Source of the DNA: CAIWXH01 sp964555675
GTDB taxonomy: Bacteria; Chloroflexota; Chloroflexia; Chloroflexales; Chloroflexaceae
NCBI GenBank assembly: GCA_964555675.1
Contig: CAZKTU010000018.1
Span: forward strand, 1-50,574
DNA length: 50,574 nt
Reading direction: 5' to 3'
Position numbers and translations under genes: made by a program. Of the stretch, positions 7,729 through 15,649 are shown one piece after another; the stretch's first letter is position 1; each line of letters begins with the position of its first letter. Below the pieces are notes generated by a model. The model was given only the letters and a program-made list of their open reading frames with translations. It was not told the origin of the DNA and did no database searches.

Positions 7729-8679
7729 TCAGGGGGTGACGCGCTGAGCAGCGCGGTAGAGCGAGTCGGCTTCGGGCTGCTCGCCCCGCAGCACGGCGAG
7801 CAGGTTGGCGGCGGTGCGCACGCACATCGTGCGATAGGTGACGTCGGTCAGGGCGGCGATATGCGGGGTCAGGGTGACCCGGTCGTCGTCCAGCAGGGCC
7901 TCGTCGGCGACGGGCGGCTCGCGCTCGAGCACGTCGGCCGCGAAGGCCGCCAGGCGTCCGTCGCTCAGGGCCTCGACGACGGCCTGCTGGTCGACCACGG
8001 CGCCGCGGGCGGTGTTGATCAGGATGGCCCCCGGCCTGAGCAGGGCCAGCTCGCGCGAGCCGATCAGGTGCCTGGTCTCGGGGGTCAGCTCGACGTGCAG
8101 GCTGATCACGTCGGCCCGCGCCATGAGGATCGGCAGCTCGACATAATTATCATTCGGGCTACGCCGGCGCCGGCTCCAGTAGATCACCTCCATGCCCAGG
8201 CCCTCGGCCAGGTGGGCCACCCGCTGCCCGATCGCGCCCATGCCGACGATGCCCAGGGTGCGCCCGGCCAGGTCGTAACCCTGGTAGCCGTTGCGGAACT
8301 CCCAGTGGTCGGCGCGGACCATGGTGGCGGCGGCGACCAGCCGGCGGGCCGCCGCGAGCATCAGCATGAGCGTATGCTCGGCGACCGCCCCCGTGGTGCT
8401 GCCGGGGGCGTAGACCACGGCCACCCCGCGGGCCGAGGCCGCCGCGCTGTCGATATTGTCGAGCCCGACGCCGCAGCGGGCCACCGCTCTGAGGGCGGGG
8501 CAGGCCGCGATCAGCCCGGCCGAGATCTGCCCGCGCCCCCTGGTCACGATCGCCACCACCTGCTCCTGCTCCACGGCCTCCCGCACCGCGTCGGCGGTCG
8601 ACGCCAGGCGCACCCGGTCATACGACGCGAGCAGCGCCTGGGCCTCGGGATGGATCGTTTCGAGCAGCAGGATGGTCAT
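7729..8679 (-). CDS. D-isomer-specific 2-hydroxyacid dehydrogenase
   Basis: 316-residue NAD-dependent dehydrogenase of the D-3-phosphoglycerate/glycerate dehydrogenase family, reducing a 2-keto acid or oxidising the D-2-hydroxy acid. The nucleotide fold is GIVGMGAIGQRVAHLAEGLG (about residues 140-159). Catalytic residues sit in canonical places: Arg in LINTARGAVVDQ, Glu in LEREPPVADEALL and His in LTPHIAALTDV. The start codon overlaps the stop of the VOC gene (ATGA), so the two are translationally coupled. In this operon it probably handles a keto-acid product of the enolase-family dehydratase. Confidence 0.92.
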   Translation of the reverse strand: MTILLLETIHPEAQALLASYDRVRLASTADAVREAVEQEQVVAIVTRGRGQISAGLIAACPALRAVARCGVGLDNIDSAAASARGVAVVYAPGSTTGAVAEHTLMLMLAAARRLVAAATMVRADHWEFRNGYQGYDLAGRTLGIVGMGAIGQRVAHLAEGLGMEVIYWSRRRRSPNDNYVELPILMARADVISLHVELTPETRHLIGSRELALLRPGAILINTARGAVVDQQAVVEALSDGRLAAFAADVLEREPPVADEALLDDDRVTLTPHIAALTDVTYRTMCVRTAANLLAVLRGEQPEADSLYRAAQRVTP

Positions 8680-9173
8680 GGCTCGGTCCGCTCGTGATAC
8701 AGCGTCGCGCCCGCGCCGCGCAGCCCGCGCCCGTCGCCCCGCTCTGAGACATAGACCCCGTCACCCTGGCTCAGCTCGTCGCTGAGGATGGCCTCGTCGA
8801 TCGGGGTGCCCGGGGCGCACGAGATCTCGATCAGGTTGCCGGCCGGGTCGCGCACGAACATCTGCATCGCGCCGTCGGGCAGCCGGCGGACCTTGCCCCA
8901 GGGGGTGATGTCGATCACGCCGAGCTCTTTCATGCGCCGGAAGATCGCCGTGAAGTCGTCGACCTGGAGGCACATGTGGCCGCGGAACGAGGGCTGGTCG
9001 GGCCACTCGGTGACGTGGACCTGCTGGCGCTCGTTCAGCTTATAGAACTGAGCCGGGAAGTCCAGGTTGAAGGTCGGCAGCGGCTCGAGGCCGAGCTCGT
9101 GCTCGTAGAAGCTGCAGGCCCGCTCGAGGTTGTCCACGATCATGGTCACGTGCTGGATCTGAAGCACTTTCAT
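8676..9173 (-). CDS. VOC (glyoxalase/dioxygenase) superfamily protein
   Basis: 165-residue vicinal-oxygen-chelate protein. It starts MKVLQIQHVTMIVDNLERAC, the usual first beta-alpha-beta module with its His ligand. RGHMCLQVDDFTAIFRRM and MQMFVRDPAGNLIEISC supply the later His and Glu ligands. Members are glyoxalases, epimerases or ring-cleaving dioxygenases; the operon context favours isomerisation of a sugar-acid intermediate. The frame is open upstream, but the ATG at 9173 is chosen because it matches the family N-terminus and follows a GAAGGAAACCCC ribosome binding site. Confidence 0.85.
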   Translation of the reverse strand: MKVLQIQHVTMIVDNLERACSFYEHELGLEPLPTFNLDFPAQFYKLNERQQVHVTEWPDQPSFRGHMCLQVDDFTAIFRRMKELGVIDITPWGKVRRLPDGAMQMFVRDPAGNLIEISCAPGTPIDEAILSDELSQGDGVYVSERGDGRGLRGAGATLYHERTEP

Positions 9174-9198
9174 GGGGTTTCCTTCTAGGCGAGACGGC

Positions 9199-10362
9199 CT
9201 ATACCTGCCCAAACTCGGCGATAAACGCGGGTCGCGGGGTCACCCCCAGGCCCGGGCGGGTCGGCTCGGCGACGAAGCCGTCCTCGGCGACGATGGGCTC
9301 CTCCACCAGGTCGTGCAGCAGCGGGTTGGCGCCCACCGAGAACTCGATCACCGTGGCGGCGGGGCTGGCGAAGGCCAGGTGCAGCCCGGCCATGAATGAG
9401 AAGGCCGAGCCCCAGCAGTGGGGCGCCAGGGCCAGCTGGTGGGTCGCGGCGAGCTGGGCGACCTTCAGGCCCTCGCTGAGCCCGCCGCAGATCGCCATGT
9501 CGGGCTGCAGCACGTCCACCGCCCTGGCCTCGATCAGGTCGCGGAAGTCGAAGCGGGTGAACTCGCTCTCGCCCGCGGCGATCGGGATGTCCGTCGCAGC
9601 CCGCACCTCGGCCATGGTCCGCCGGTCGTCGGGGCTGACCGGCTCCTCGAACCAGGCCAGGTCGCAGTCGGCCACGCCCCGGCAGAACTGCTTGGCCTCG
9701 GGCACGCTATAGGTGCCGTGGGCGTCGCACATCAGGCCGATCGCGGGCCCCAGGGCCTCGCGCGCGGCGCGCACCCTGGCCACGCTGGTCGCCACGGCGC
9801 CGTCCATCACGCCGACGCGCATCTTCACGGCGCGGAAGCCGCGCTCGCAGTAGCTGCGCAGCTGCGCGCCGATGCCCGCGACGTCGGCCCAGCCGCCGCT
9901 GGCGTAGGCCGGCATACGCTCGCGCACCGCCCCGCCCAGCAGCTGCACCACCGGCACGCCCAGCCGCTTGCCCAGCAGGTCCCACAGGGCGGTATCGACC
10001 CCGCCGATCGCCGCCACACTCAGGCCGCGCCGCCCCAGGATGGGGAAGGGCCGCCCGCGCGCGATGGCGTAGTGGTCGCGCGGGCCGTTGTACATGCGCT
10101 CCCAGAGCAAGTTGATCCGCCCCGCGTCCTGGCCCAGCAGCAGCGGGCGCAGGTCCCGTTTGACATACGCGGCGATGGCGGCGCAGCCGCCCGAGCTGCC
10201 CACGGCGGCCTTGGCCTCGCCGTAGCCGGTCAGCCCGTCCTCGGTGGTCACGCTGACCAGGGTGGCGTCGAAGCTGGCGATCCGGCCGTAGTCCGAGACG
10301 TGCTGGCGCTCGTAGGGGATGGGGCAGTGAAGCCACACGGCGTCGACATCGACAATGCGCAT
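9199..10362 (-). CDS. Mandelate racemase/muconate lactonizing enzyme family (enolase superfamily) dehydratase
   Basis: 387-residue enolase-superfamily enzyme, length typical of sugar-acid dehydratases. The N-terminal capping domain begins MRIVDVDAVWLHCPIPYERQ. In the barrel are the second-strand base motif AVKMRVGV (a K-x-R version of the usual K-x-K), metal ligands in LMCDAHGTYS (Asp), WFEEPVSPDD (Glu) and IAAGESEFTR (Glu), and the catalytic-region His in LAPHCWGSAF. It likely abstracts a proton alpha to a carboxylate to dehydrate a sugar acid to a 2-keto-3-deoxy acid, which fits the neighbouring 2-hydroxyacid dehydrogenase. The precise substrate is not inferable. Confidence 0.9.
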   Translation of the reverse strand: MRIVDVDAVWLHCPIPYERQHVSDYGRIASFDATLVSVTTEDGLTGYGEAKAAVGSSGGCAAIAAYVKRDLRPLLLGQDAGRINLLWERMYNGPRDHYAIARGRPFPILGRRGLSVAAIGGVDTALWDLLGKRLGVPVVQLLGGAVRERMPAYASGGWADVAGIGAQLRSYCERGFRAVKMRVGVMDGAVATSVARVRAAREALGPAIGLMCDAHGTYSVPEAKQFCRGVADCDLAWFEEPVSPDDRRTMAEVRAATDIPIAAGESEFTRFDFRDLIEARAVDVLQPDMAICGGLSEGLKVAQLAATHQLALAPHCWGSAFSFMAGLHLAFASPAATVIEFSVGANPLLHDLVEEPIVAEDGFVAEPTRPGLGVTPRPAFIAEFGQV

Positions 10363-10394
10363 GCGTTGCTCTCTGTTGTCAGGAACGGCGACCC

Positions 10395-11246
10395 TCAGGC
10401 GGCGAGCAGCCCCCGCAGGAAGACGAGCCCATCTGCGGCCAGGGCGTCCTGGGTGGGGGCGAGGGGGCGCCAGATTGCGGCGGCCCGCGCGATGCTCTGG
10501 ACCTTGCTCGTGAACGACTCGATCACCACCGGCCCGGCGTAGCCCACGTCGCGCAGGGCCCGGGCCACCTCGCCCCAGGGCACGTGGCCCGAGCCGGGGG
10601 CGCCCCGGTCGTTCTCGCAGGCGTGGAGGTGGCGCAGGCGCGGGCCGGCGGCGCGGATCGCGTCGCCGATTGAGCGCTCCTCGATATTCATGTGGAAGGT
10701 GTCGAGCAGGAGCCCGCAGGCCGGGCTGCCGACCTGGTCGACCACGTCGATCGCCTGGCTGGTCAGGTTGAGGAAGCTGGTCTCGAAGCGGTTCAGGGGC
10801 TCGACGCAGAGGCAGACCCCGTGGCCCTCGGCGTGCCTGGCCAGGGCGCCGAGCTGCTCGACCAGCAGGGCGGTGTCGCGGGCCCGCTCCTCCGGGCTCA
10901 TCTGCCAGGTGCGCCCCACGGCCGAGTAGAGCGGCCCGACCACATTCGTCGCGCCCAGGGCGGCGGCGGCCTCGACACAGTGGCGCACATAGGCCGCCCC
11001 GTTGGCCCTGATTGCCGGGTCGGGGTGGATCAGGTCGCGATCGGGGCCGATCGCGGCGCAGACGCTGACGCCCATGCCCCGCTCGCGCAGCAGGGCCGCC
11101 GCGCGCCCGTAGTCGAGGTCGCCCTCGGCCTCGATCGGCAGCTCGATCCAGTCGAAGCCCAGCCCGGCCACGCGGGGCAGCAGCGCCTCCAGCTCGGCGG
11201 TGGTGACCGGCGAGGACCAGACCCAGGCATTCACGCCGATACGCAT
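10395..11246 (-). CDS. Sugar phosphate isomerase/epimerase family protein (TIM barrel, third copy)
   Basis: 283-residue xylose-isomerase-like TIM barrel, paralogous to the protein at 6798-7697 (shared EPLNRFET, DRDLIHPDPAIRA and LLLDTFHMNIEE segments). Metal-site residues follow the family order: Glu in CVEPLNRFET, Asp and His in LDTFHMN, His in LRHLHACEND and Glu in VVIESFTSK. The start was set at MRIGVNAWVWSS; an adjacent ATG one codon earlier (11249) is equally possible, and the longer frame upstream lacks family similarity. It lies 56 bp after the ATPase gene and 32 bp before the enolase-family gene. Confidence 0.86.
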   Translation of the reverse strand: MRIGVNAWVWSSPVTTAELEALLPRVAGLGFDWIELPIEAEGDLDYGRAAALLRERGMGVSVCAAIGPDRDLIHPDPAIRANGAAYVRHCVEAAAALGATNVVGPLYSAVGRTWQMSPEERARDTALLVEQLGALARHAEGHGVCLCVEPLNRFETSFLNLTSQAIDVVDQVGSPACGLLLDTFHMNIEERSIGDAIRAAGPRLRHLHACENDRGAPGSGHVPWGEVARALRDVGYAGPVVIESFTSKVQSIARAAAIWRPLAPTQDALAADGLVFLRGLLAA

Positions 11247-11302
11247 CATATCGCTCGCTTCGCTTGTCAGGCGGCCCTGCCGCACACTAATCCTGCGGGC
11301 GT

Positions 11303-12364
11303 TTACCCGATCCGCGCACCGGCGGCGTCGAAGAGGTGCAGGCGCTCGCGGGCCAGGTCGAAGCGCAGTTCGTCGCCGACGCCGTAGGCGGCCAGGCCGG
11401 GGACCATACTAGTCACGGTCTGCTCGCCCACCCTGAGGTGGATGACCGTCTCGGCGCCCAGGGGCTCGGTCAGAGCCACGCGCCCGCTGAAGGGGCCGTC
11501 GGCCCGCGGCTGCACATCCTCGGGGCGGACGCCGAGGGTGAACGCGCCGGCGGGGCTCGCCGGCAGGCGCTCTGCGGGCAGGGCGATCGGGCTGTTGGCC
11601 ACCTGGATCTGGCCGTTCTGACGCTCGGCGGCCAGCAGATTGATGCGCGGCGTGCCGACCAGCTGGGCCACGAAGGTGGTGGCCGGGCGGTCGTAGATAT
11701 CGTGGCCGCTGCCCACCTGCACCACGCGGCCCTCGCGCAGCACGGCGATGCGGTCGGCCATGGTCAGGGCCTCGATCTGGTCGTGGGTCACGAAGAGAGT
11801 CGTGCTGCCCTGGGTCTTCTGCAGGTGCTTCAGCTCGATGCGCAGCGACTCGCGCAGCTTGAAGTCGAGGTTCGAGAGGGGCTCGTCCATCAGGAAGATA
11901 CGCGGCGAGCGCACGATCGCGCGCCCGATCGAGACCCGCTGCATCTCGCCGCCCGAGAGCCGGGCGGTCTTGCGGGTCAGCAGATGGCCGATGCGCAGGG
12001 TCTCGGCCACCTCCTCGACCCGGCGCTTGACCTGTTCGTGGGGCAGGCGGCGCTGGGGCGAGCGCAGGGGGAAGGCCAGGTTGTCGAAGACCGACATGGT
12101 CGGGTAGAGCGAGTACTGCTGGAAGACGAAGGCCACATCGCGCTCGGGCGGGCTGAGGCTGTCGGCGGGCTGCCCGTCGAACTGCACACTGCCGGCGTCC
12201 TGGCGCTCGAGGCCGGCGGCCACGCGCAGGGTGGTGGTCTTGCCCGCGCCCGAGGGGCCGAGCAGCACAAAGAACTCGCCGTCGCGCACGCTGAAGCTGA
12301 CCCCGTCGAGGGCCGTGGTGCGCCCGAAGCGCTTGGTGATGCCCTGGAAGGCGACGTCTGCCAT
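11303..12364 (-). CDS. Carbohydrate ABC transporter ATP-binding protein (UgpC/MalK type), first
   Basis: 353-residue CUT1-type ATPase. Walker A GPSGAGKTTTL (about residues 36-46), the signature RLSGGEMQRVSIGRAI, Walker B IFLMDEPLSNLDF and the switch His in LFVTHDQIEAL are intact. The C-terminal third (from FVAQLVGTPRINLLA) is the OB-fold/TOBE regulatory extension seen in MalK and UgpC, including FTLGVRPEDVQPR. It starts one base after the stop of the second ATPase gene. Two different ATPases in one sugar operon suggests a heterodimeric motor. Confidence 0.93.
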   Translation of the reverse strand: MADVAFQGITKRFGRTTALDGVSFSVRDGEFFVLLGPSGAGKTTTLRVAAGLERQDAGSVQFDGQPADSLSPPERDVAFVFQQYSLYPTMSVFDNLAFPLRSPQRRLPHEQVKRRVEEVAETLRIGHLLTRKTARLSGGEMQRVSIGRAIVRSPRIFLMDEPLSNLDFKLRESLRIELKHLQKTQGSTTLFVTHDQIEALTMADRIAVLREGRVVQVGSGHDIYDRPATTFVAQLVGTPRINLLAAERQNGQIQVANSPIALPAERLPASPAGAFTLGVRPEDVQPRADGPFSGRVALTEPLGAETVIHLRVGEQTVTSMVPGLAAYGVGDELRFDLARERLHLFDAAGARIG

Positions 12365-12365
12365 A

Positions 12366-13448
12366 TCAGCCTATTGCTTGCTCGCTGAGCGGGTGGAAGA
12401 GCCGCACCCGCGCCGGGTCGAGGTCGAAGCGCAGGGGAGTGTCGATCGCGTATACGGCGTCGCGGGCCGCCTGCAGGTGGACCACCGGCGCGTCGTCGCC
12501 GAGGGCGAGGTGCAGCATCGAGTAGGGCCCGTGCAGGTCGTCGGCGTAGACCCGCCCGCTCAGGGGGCCGTCGGGGCGCAGGCTGCCCGCCTCGGGGCGG
12601 AAGCCGACGATCACGCGGCCCTCGGGCAGGTCGGCCCCCTCGACCGCGGCCCGCAGCTCGCCCGGCAGCGGATAGCTGCTGCCGCCCGGCAGGCTCACGG
12701 CGCCGCCCGCGTAGCGGCCCGCGAGCAGATTCATGCCGGGGCTGCCGATGAAGCGGGCCACGAAGGTGTTGGCGGGGCGGTTGTAGATCGCCGAGGGCGT
12801 GCCGATCTGCTGGACCACGGCGGCCGACATCACCACGATGCGGTCGCCCATGGCCATGGCCTCGACCTGGTCGTGGGTGACATAGACGGTCGTCGCGTGC
12901 TGCGAGAGGTGCAGGCGTTTGATCTCGGCGCGCATCACCTCGCGGAACTCGGCGTCGAGGGCGCCCAGGGGCTCGTCCATGAGGAAGGCCGCGGGCCGGC
13001 GCACGAGGGCCCGGGCCAGGGCCACGCGCTGGCGGTCGCCGCCCGAGAGGGCGCGGGGCCGCATATGCTGGAGGTGGCCGATCTCGAGCATGCGGATCAC
13101 CTCGCTCACCCGGCGCTCGACCTCGGCGGCGGGCACGCGCTGGGCCTGGAGCGGGAAGGCCACATTCTCGCGCACGGTCATCTGCGGATAGAGGGCGAAG
13201 AGCTGGAAGACCATGGCGATATCGCGCTCGCGCCCGCGGCGATGGGTGACATCCTGGCTATCGAGCAGGATGCTGCCCCCGCTGACCGTCTCGAGGCCGG
13301 CGATCATGCGCAGGGTGGTGGTCTTGCCGCAGCCCGAGGGGCCGAGCAGGGCCACGAACTCGCCGTCGCCGATGGTCAGGTCCATCGGGCGGACCGCGTA
13401 GGCCTCGCCGAACTTCTTCTCGACCTGTCTGAGCTCGATCGTTGCCAT
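12366..13448 (-). CDS. Carbohydrate ABC transporter ATP-binding protein (UgpC/MalK type), second
   Basis: 360-residue CUT1-type ATPase with Walker A GPSGCGKTTTLRM, signature ALSGGDRQRVALARAL, Walker B AFLMDEPLGALDAEF, switch VYVTHDQVEAMAMGDR and a C-terminal TOBE extension (FVARFIGSPGMNLLAG, VIVGFRPEAGSLR). It is only moderately similar to its neighbour at 11303, so the pair is an old duplication. It is encoded 2 bp after the small membrane protein gene. With the two permeases and the lipoprotein it completes an importer, energised in the cytoplasm, for a mono- or oligosaccharide or sugar acid. Confidence 0.93.
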   Translation of the reverse strand: MATIELRQVEKKFGEAYAVRPMDLTIGDGEFVALLGPSGCGKTTTLRMIAGLETVSGGSILLDSQDVTHRRGRERDIAMVFQLFALYPQMTVRENVAFPLQAQRVPAAEVERRVSEVIRMLEIGHLQHMRPRALSGGDRQRVALARALVRRPAAFLMDEPLGALDAEFREVMRAEIKRLHLSQHATTVYVTHDQVEAMAMGDRIVVMSAAVVQQIGTPSAIYNRPANTFVARFIGSPGMNLLAGRYAGGAVSLPGGSSYPLPGELRAAVEGADLPEGRVIVGFRPEAGSLRPDGPLSGRVYADDLHGPYSMLHLALGDDAPVVHLQAARDAVYAIDTPLRFDLDPARVRLFHPLSEQAIG

Positions 13449-13450
13449 GG

Positions 13451-13651
13451 TTAATCCGCGAAGTGGCTGACCACGATAAACATTGCCGTGCCGACCAGGA
13501 TGACGATGAAACTGTACGAGTAGATCGCCAGGGCGAAGGGCTGGAACATCATCAGGGCGCCCAGGGCCATGAGCGCCATGGCGATGCGCTCGAGCCGGCG
13601 CTTGCGGCTCGGCGTCTGGGCGGCCGGCTCGCGCTCGGGGGTAGTGCTCAT
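13451..13651 (-). CDS. Small two-helix membrane protein inside the ABC transporter operon
   Basis: 66-residue protein: a basic, Pro-rich cytoplasmic head (MSTTPEREPAAQTPSRKRRL) and two predicted membrane helices, about residues 22-40 and 43-62. The start ATG at 13651 overlaps the permease stop (ATGA) and the gene ends 2 bp before the second ATPase gene, so it is tightly embedded in the transport operon. I do not recognise a named family. Its position between permease and ATPase suggests an accessory subunit stabilising or regulating the transporter; this is inference from context. Confidence 0.75.
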   Translation of the reverse strand: MSTTPEREPAAQTPSRKRRLERIAMALMALGALMMFQPFALAIYSYSFIVILVGTAMFIVVSHFAD

Positions 13652-14595
13652 TGGCGCAGCGCTCCGAAGGTGATGCCGCGCAGCAGATAGTTGCGCAGCG
13701 CGAAGGTGACGATCACCACCGGCAGCAGGAAGAGCAGCGAGCCGGCGGCGATGGCGGCCCACTCGACGCCGGCGGTGCCCATGACGCTGGGGATGCTGGG
13801 CGGCGCGGTGCGGGCCGTGTCGCTAGTCAGCATCAGGGCGAAGGCGTACTCGTTCCAGGCGAAGATCAGGCAGAAGACCGTGGTGGCCGCGATGCCGGTG
13901 ATCGCCTGGGGCAGCACGATCAGGGTGAAGGCCTGCCAGCGGCTGTAGCCGTCGACCAGGGCCGCCTCCTCGTACTCGCGCGGGATCTCGTCCATGAAGC
14001 CCTTGAGCAGCCAGACCGAGAGCGAGAGGTTGAAGCAGGTATAGAGCAGGATCATGCCGATGTGGGTGTCGAACAGCCCGACTGCCCGGTACATCAGGAA
14101 GATCGGGATGGTCACCACCACGGGCGGCAACATGCGCGTACTGAGGATGAAGAACTGCCAGTCGGCCGTGGCGCGCACTCGGAAGCGGCTGAAGGCGTAG
14201 GCCGCCAGCACGCCCAGGGTCACGGCCAGGGCGGTGGAGAAGAACGAGATGATCAGCGAGTTGGTGAGCCGGCTGACATACTGGCTCGGCCCGATGATCG
14301 CCAGGCCGCGCTCGAGGGCGATGCGGTCGATCCAGGTCAGGTCGGTGCGCTGCTTGTAGCGCTCCATCTGCATGCGGGTCAGGGTGCTGCGCTGGGTCAG
14401 CAGGCCGACGAAGCCCTCGAGGGAGGGCGCGAAGGTGAAGCGCGGCGGCACGCTGATGATCGCCTCGCGCGGCTTGAAGGCGGTCAGCGCCATCCAGAGC
14501 ACCGGGATGAGGAAGACGATGCAGATTGTCGTGGCCAGCACCACCCGCACGCCGGTGAGGGCGCGGGCCTGGGCGACATTCTCGACCTTGGGCAT
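13648..14595 (-). CDS. Carbohydrate ABC transporter permease (MalG/UgpE type)
   Basis: 315-residue inner-membrane permease with six predicted helices. The ATPase-docking EAA loop is YEEAALVDGYSRWQAF at about residues 208-223, followed by LIVLPQAITGIAATTVF, as in the MalG branch. A longer than usual periplasmic segment (about residues 55-108, including LTRMQMERYKQRTDLTWIDR) lies between helix 1 and helix 2. The gene follows the MalF-like permease by 16 bp and overlaps the small membrane protein gene by 4 bp. Confidence 0.92.
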   Translation of the reverse strand: MPKVENVAQARALTGVRVVLATTICIVFLIPVLWMALTAFKPREAIISVPPRFTFAPSLEGFVGLLTQRSTLTRMQMERYKQRTDLTWIDRIALERGLAIIGPSQYVSRLTNSLIISFFSTALAVTLGVLAAYAFSRFRVRATADWQFFILSTRMLPPVVVTIPIFLMYRAVGLFDTHIGMILLYTCFNLSLSVWLLKGFMDEIPREYEEAALVDGYSRWQAFTLIVLPQAITGIAATTVFCLIFAWNEYAFALMLTSDTARTAPPSIPSVMGTAGVEWAAIAAGSLLFLLPVVIVTFALRNYLLRGITFGALRQ

Positions 14596-14611
14596 CTGCG
14601 GCCTCCCGGGG

Positions 14612-15550
14612 CTAGCCCGTCTTGATCCGGTTCAGGTACATCACGTAGATGTTGCTCACGCCGATGATCAGCACCAGCACGATATAGGCGAGGGCGCTGG
14701 CCCGCCCGGTCTGCCACTCGCTGAAGGCGGTGCGATAGAGGCTGACCGCGACCATGTTGGTGGCCTCGCCGGGGCCGCCGCCGGTCAGACCCATCACCAG
14801 GTCGAAGGTCTTGAAGGCCTCGATGGTGCGGAAGAGCACGGCGATCAGCAGCAGGGGCGCCACCATGGGCAGGGTGATGCGGCGGAAGGTGTAGAAGCTG
14901 CCGGCCCGGTCGATCTCGGCCGCCTCGTAGAGATAGTCGGGGATGGCCGAGAGCCCGGCGAGGCAGAGCAGCATCACATAGGGCGCCCACATCCACACGT
15001 CGACGATCACCACACTCCAGAAGGCCAGGGTCGGGCTGCCGAGCCAGTCGGGCCCGCGGCCCACCGGGAAGCCCAGCAGATAGTTGAAGATCCCGTAGGT
15101 CGGGTTGTAGATCAGCTTCCAGAAGAGCCCGACGACCACGGGCGAGAGCATCATCGGCACCAGGATGAGCGTCGTGATCAGCCCGCTGCCCCAGAACTTG
15201 CGGCGCAGCAGCAGGGCCAATCCGAAGCCGACCAGCACCTCGAGCACCACCGAGGCGACCACATAGAAGCCGGTGATGCGGAAGTAGCTCCAGATGCGCG
15301 GGTCGCTCAGCAGATCCTGATAGTTCTGCAGCCCGATCCAGCGTGGGGCCTGGCTGGGGTCGATCGCCCGGTACTCGGTGAAGCTCAGAAACAGGCTGTA
15401 GAGCAGCGGGAAGATATTGAAGACGATCAGCAGCGCCAGGGTCGGCCAGAGAAACAGGCGCTTCAGGGTCTCGTCGCTCAGGGCGCGGCGCCCGCGGGTC
15501 ATTGGTGTCTCGCGCACAGCCGCCGGGGCCTGGTCTTGTGCTTTGGCCAT
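14612..15550 (-). CDS. Carbohydrate ABC transporter permease (MalF/UgpA type)
   Basis: 312-residue inner-membrane permease. The N-terminal helix FLWPTLALLIVFNIFPLLYS leads into the family segment SFTEYRAIDPSQ. Further helices follow, with the EAA loop at YLYEAAEIDRAGSFYTFRRI followed by TLPMVAPLLLIAVLFRTI. The ATG at 15550 (MAKAQDQAPAAVRET) is preferred over an earlier in-frame start because an AGAGGA ribosome binding site lies 6-7 nt before it and the upstream residues are low-complexity. It is encoded about 100 bp after the binding-protein gene; this spacer often helps keep binding-protein mRNA more abundant. Confidence 0.92.
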   Translation of the reverse strand: MAKAQDQAPAAVRETPMTRGRRALSDETLKRLFLWPTLALLIVFNIFPLLYSLFLSFTEYRAIDPSQAPRWIGLQNYQDLLSDPRIWSYFRITGFYVVASVVLEVLVGFGLALLLRRKFWGSGLITTLILVPMMLSPVVVGLFWKLIYNPTYGIFNYLLGFPVGRGPDWLGSPTLAFWSVVIVDVWMWAPYVMLLCLAGLSAIPDYLYEAAEIDRAGSFYTFRRITLPMVAPLLLIAVLFRTIEAFKTFDLVMGLTGGGPGEATNMVAVSLYRTAFSEWQTGRASALAYIVLVLIIGVSNIYVMYLNRIKTG

Positions 15551-15649
15551 TACAATCCTCTGCCGCGGCGCGGCGGGGCGTGGCGGCGGGCGGGGCGAGC
15601 CCGAGCCCGCCCCGCAAAGGCTCTCCTTCAAACCCGGTTTGAAGGACTC

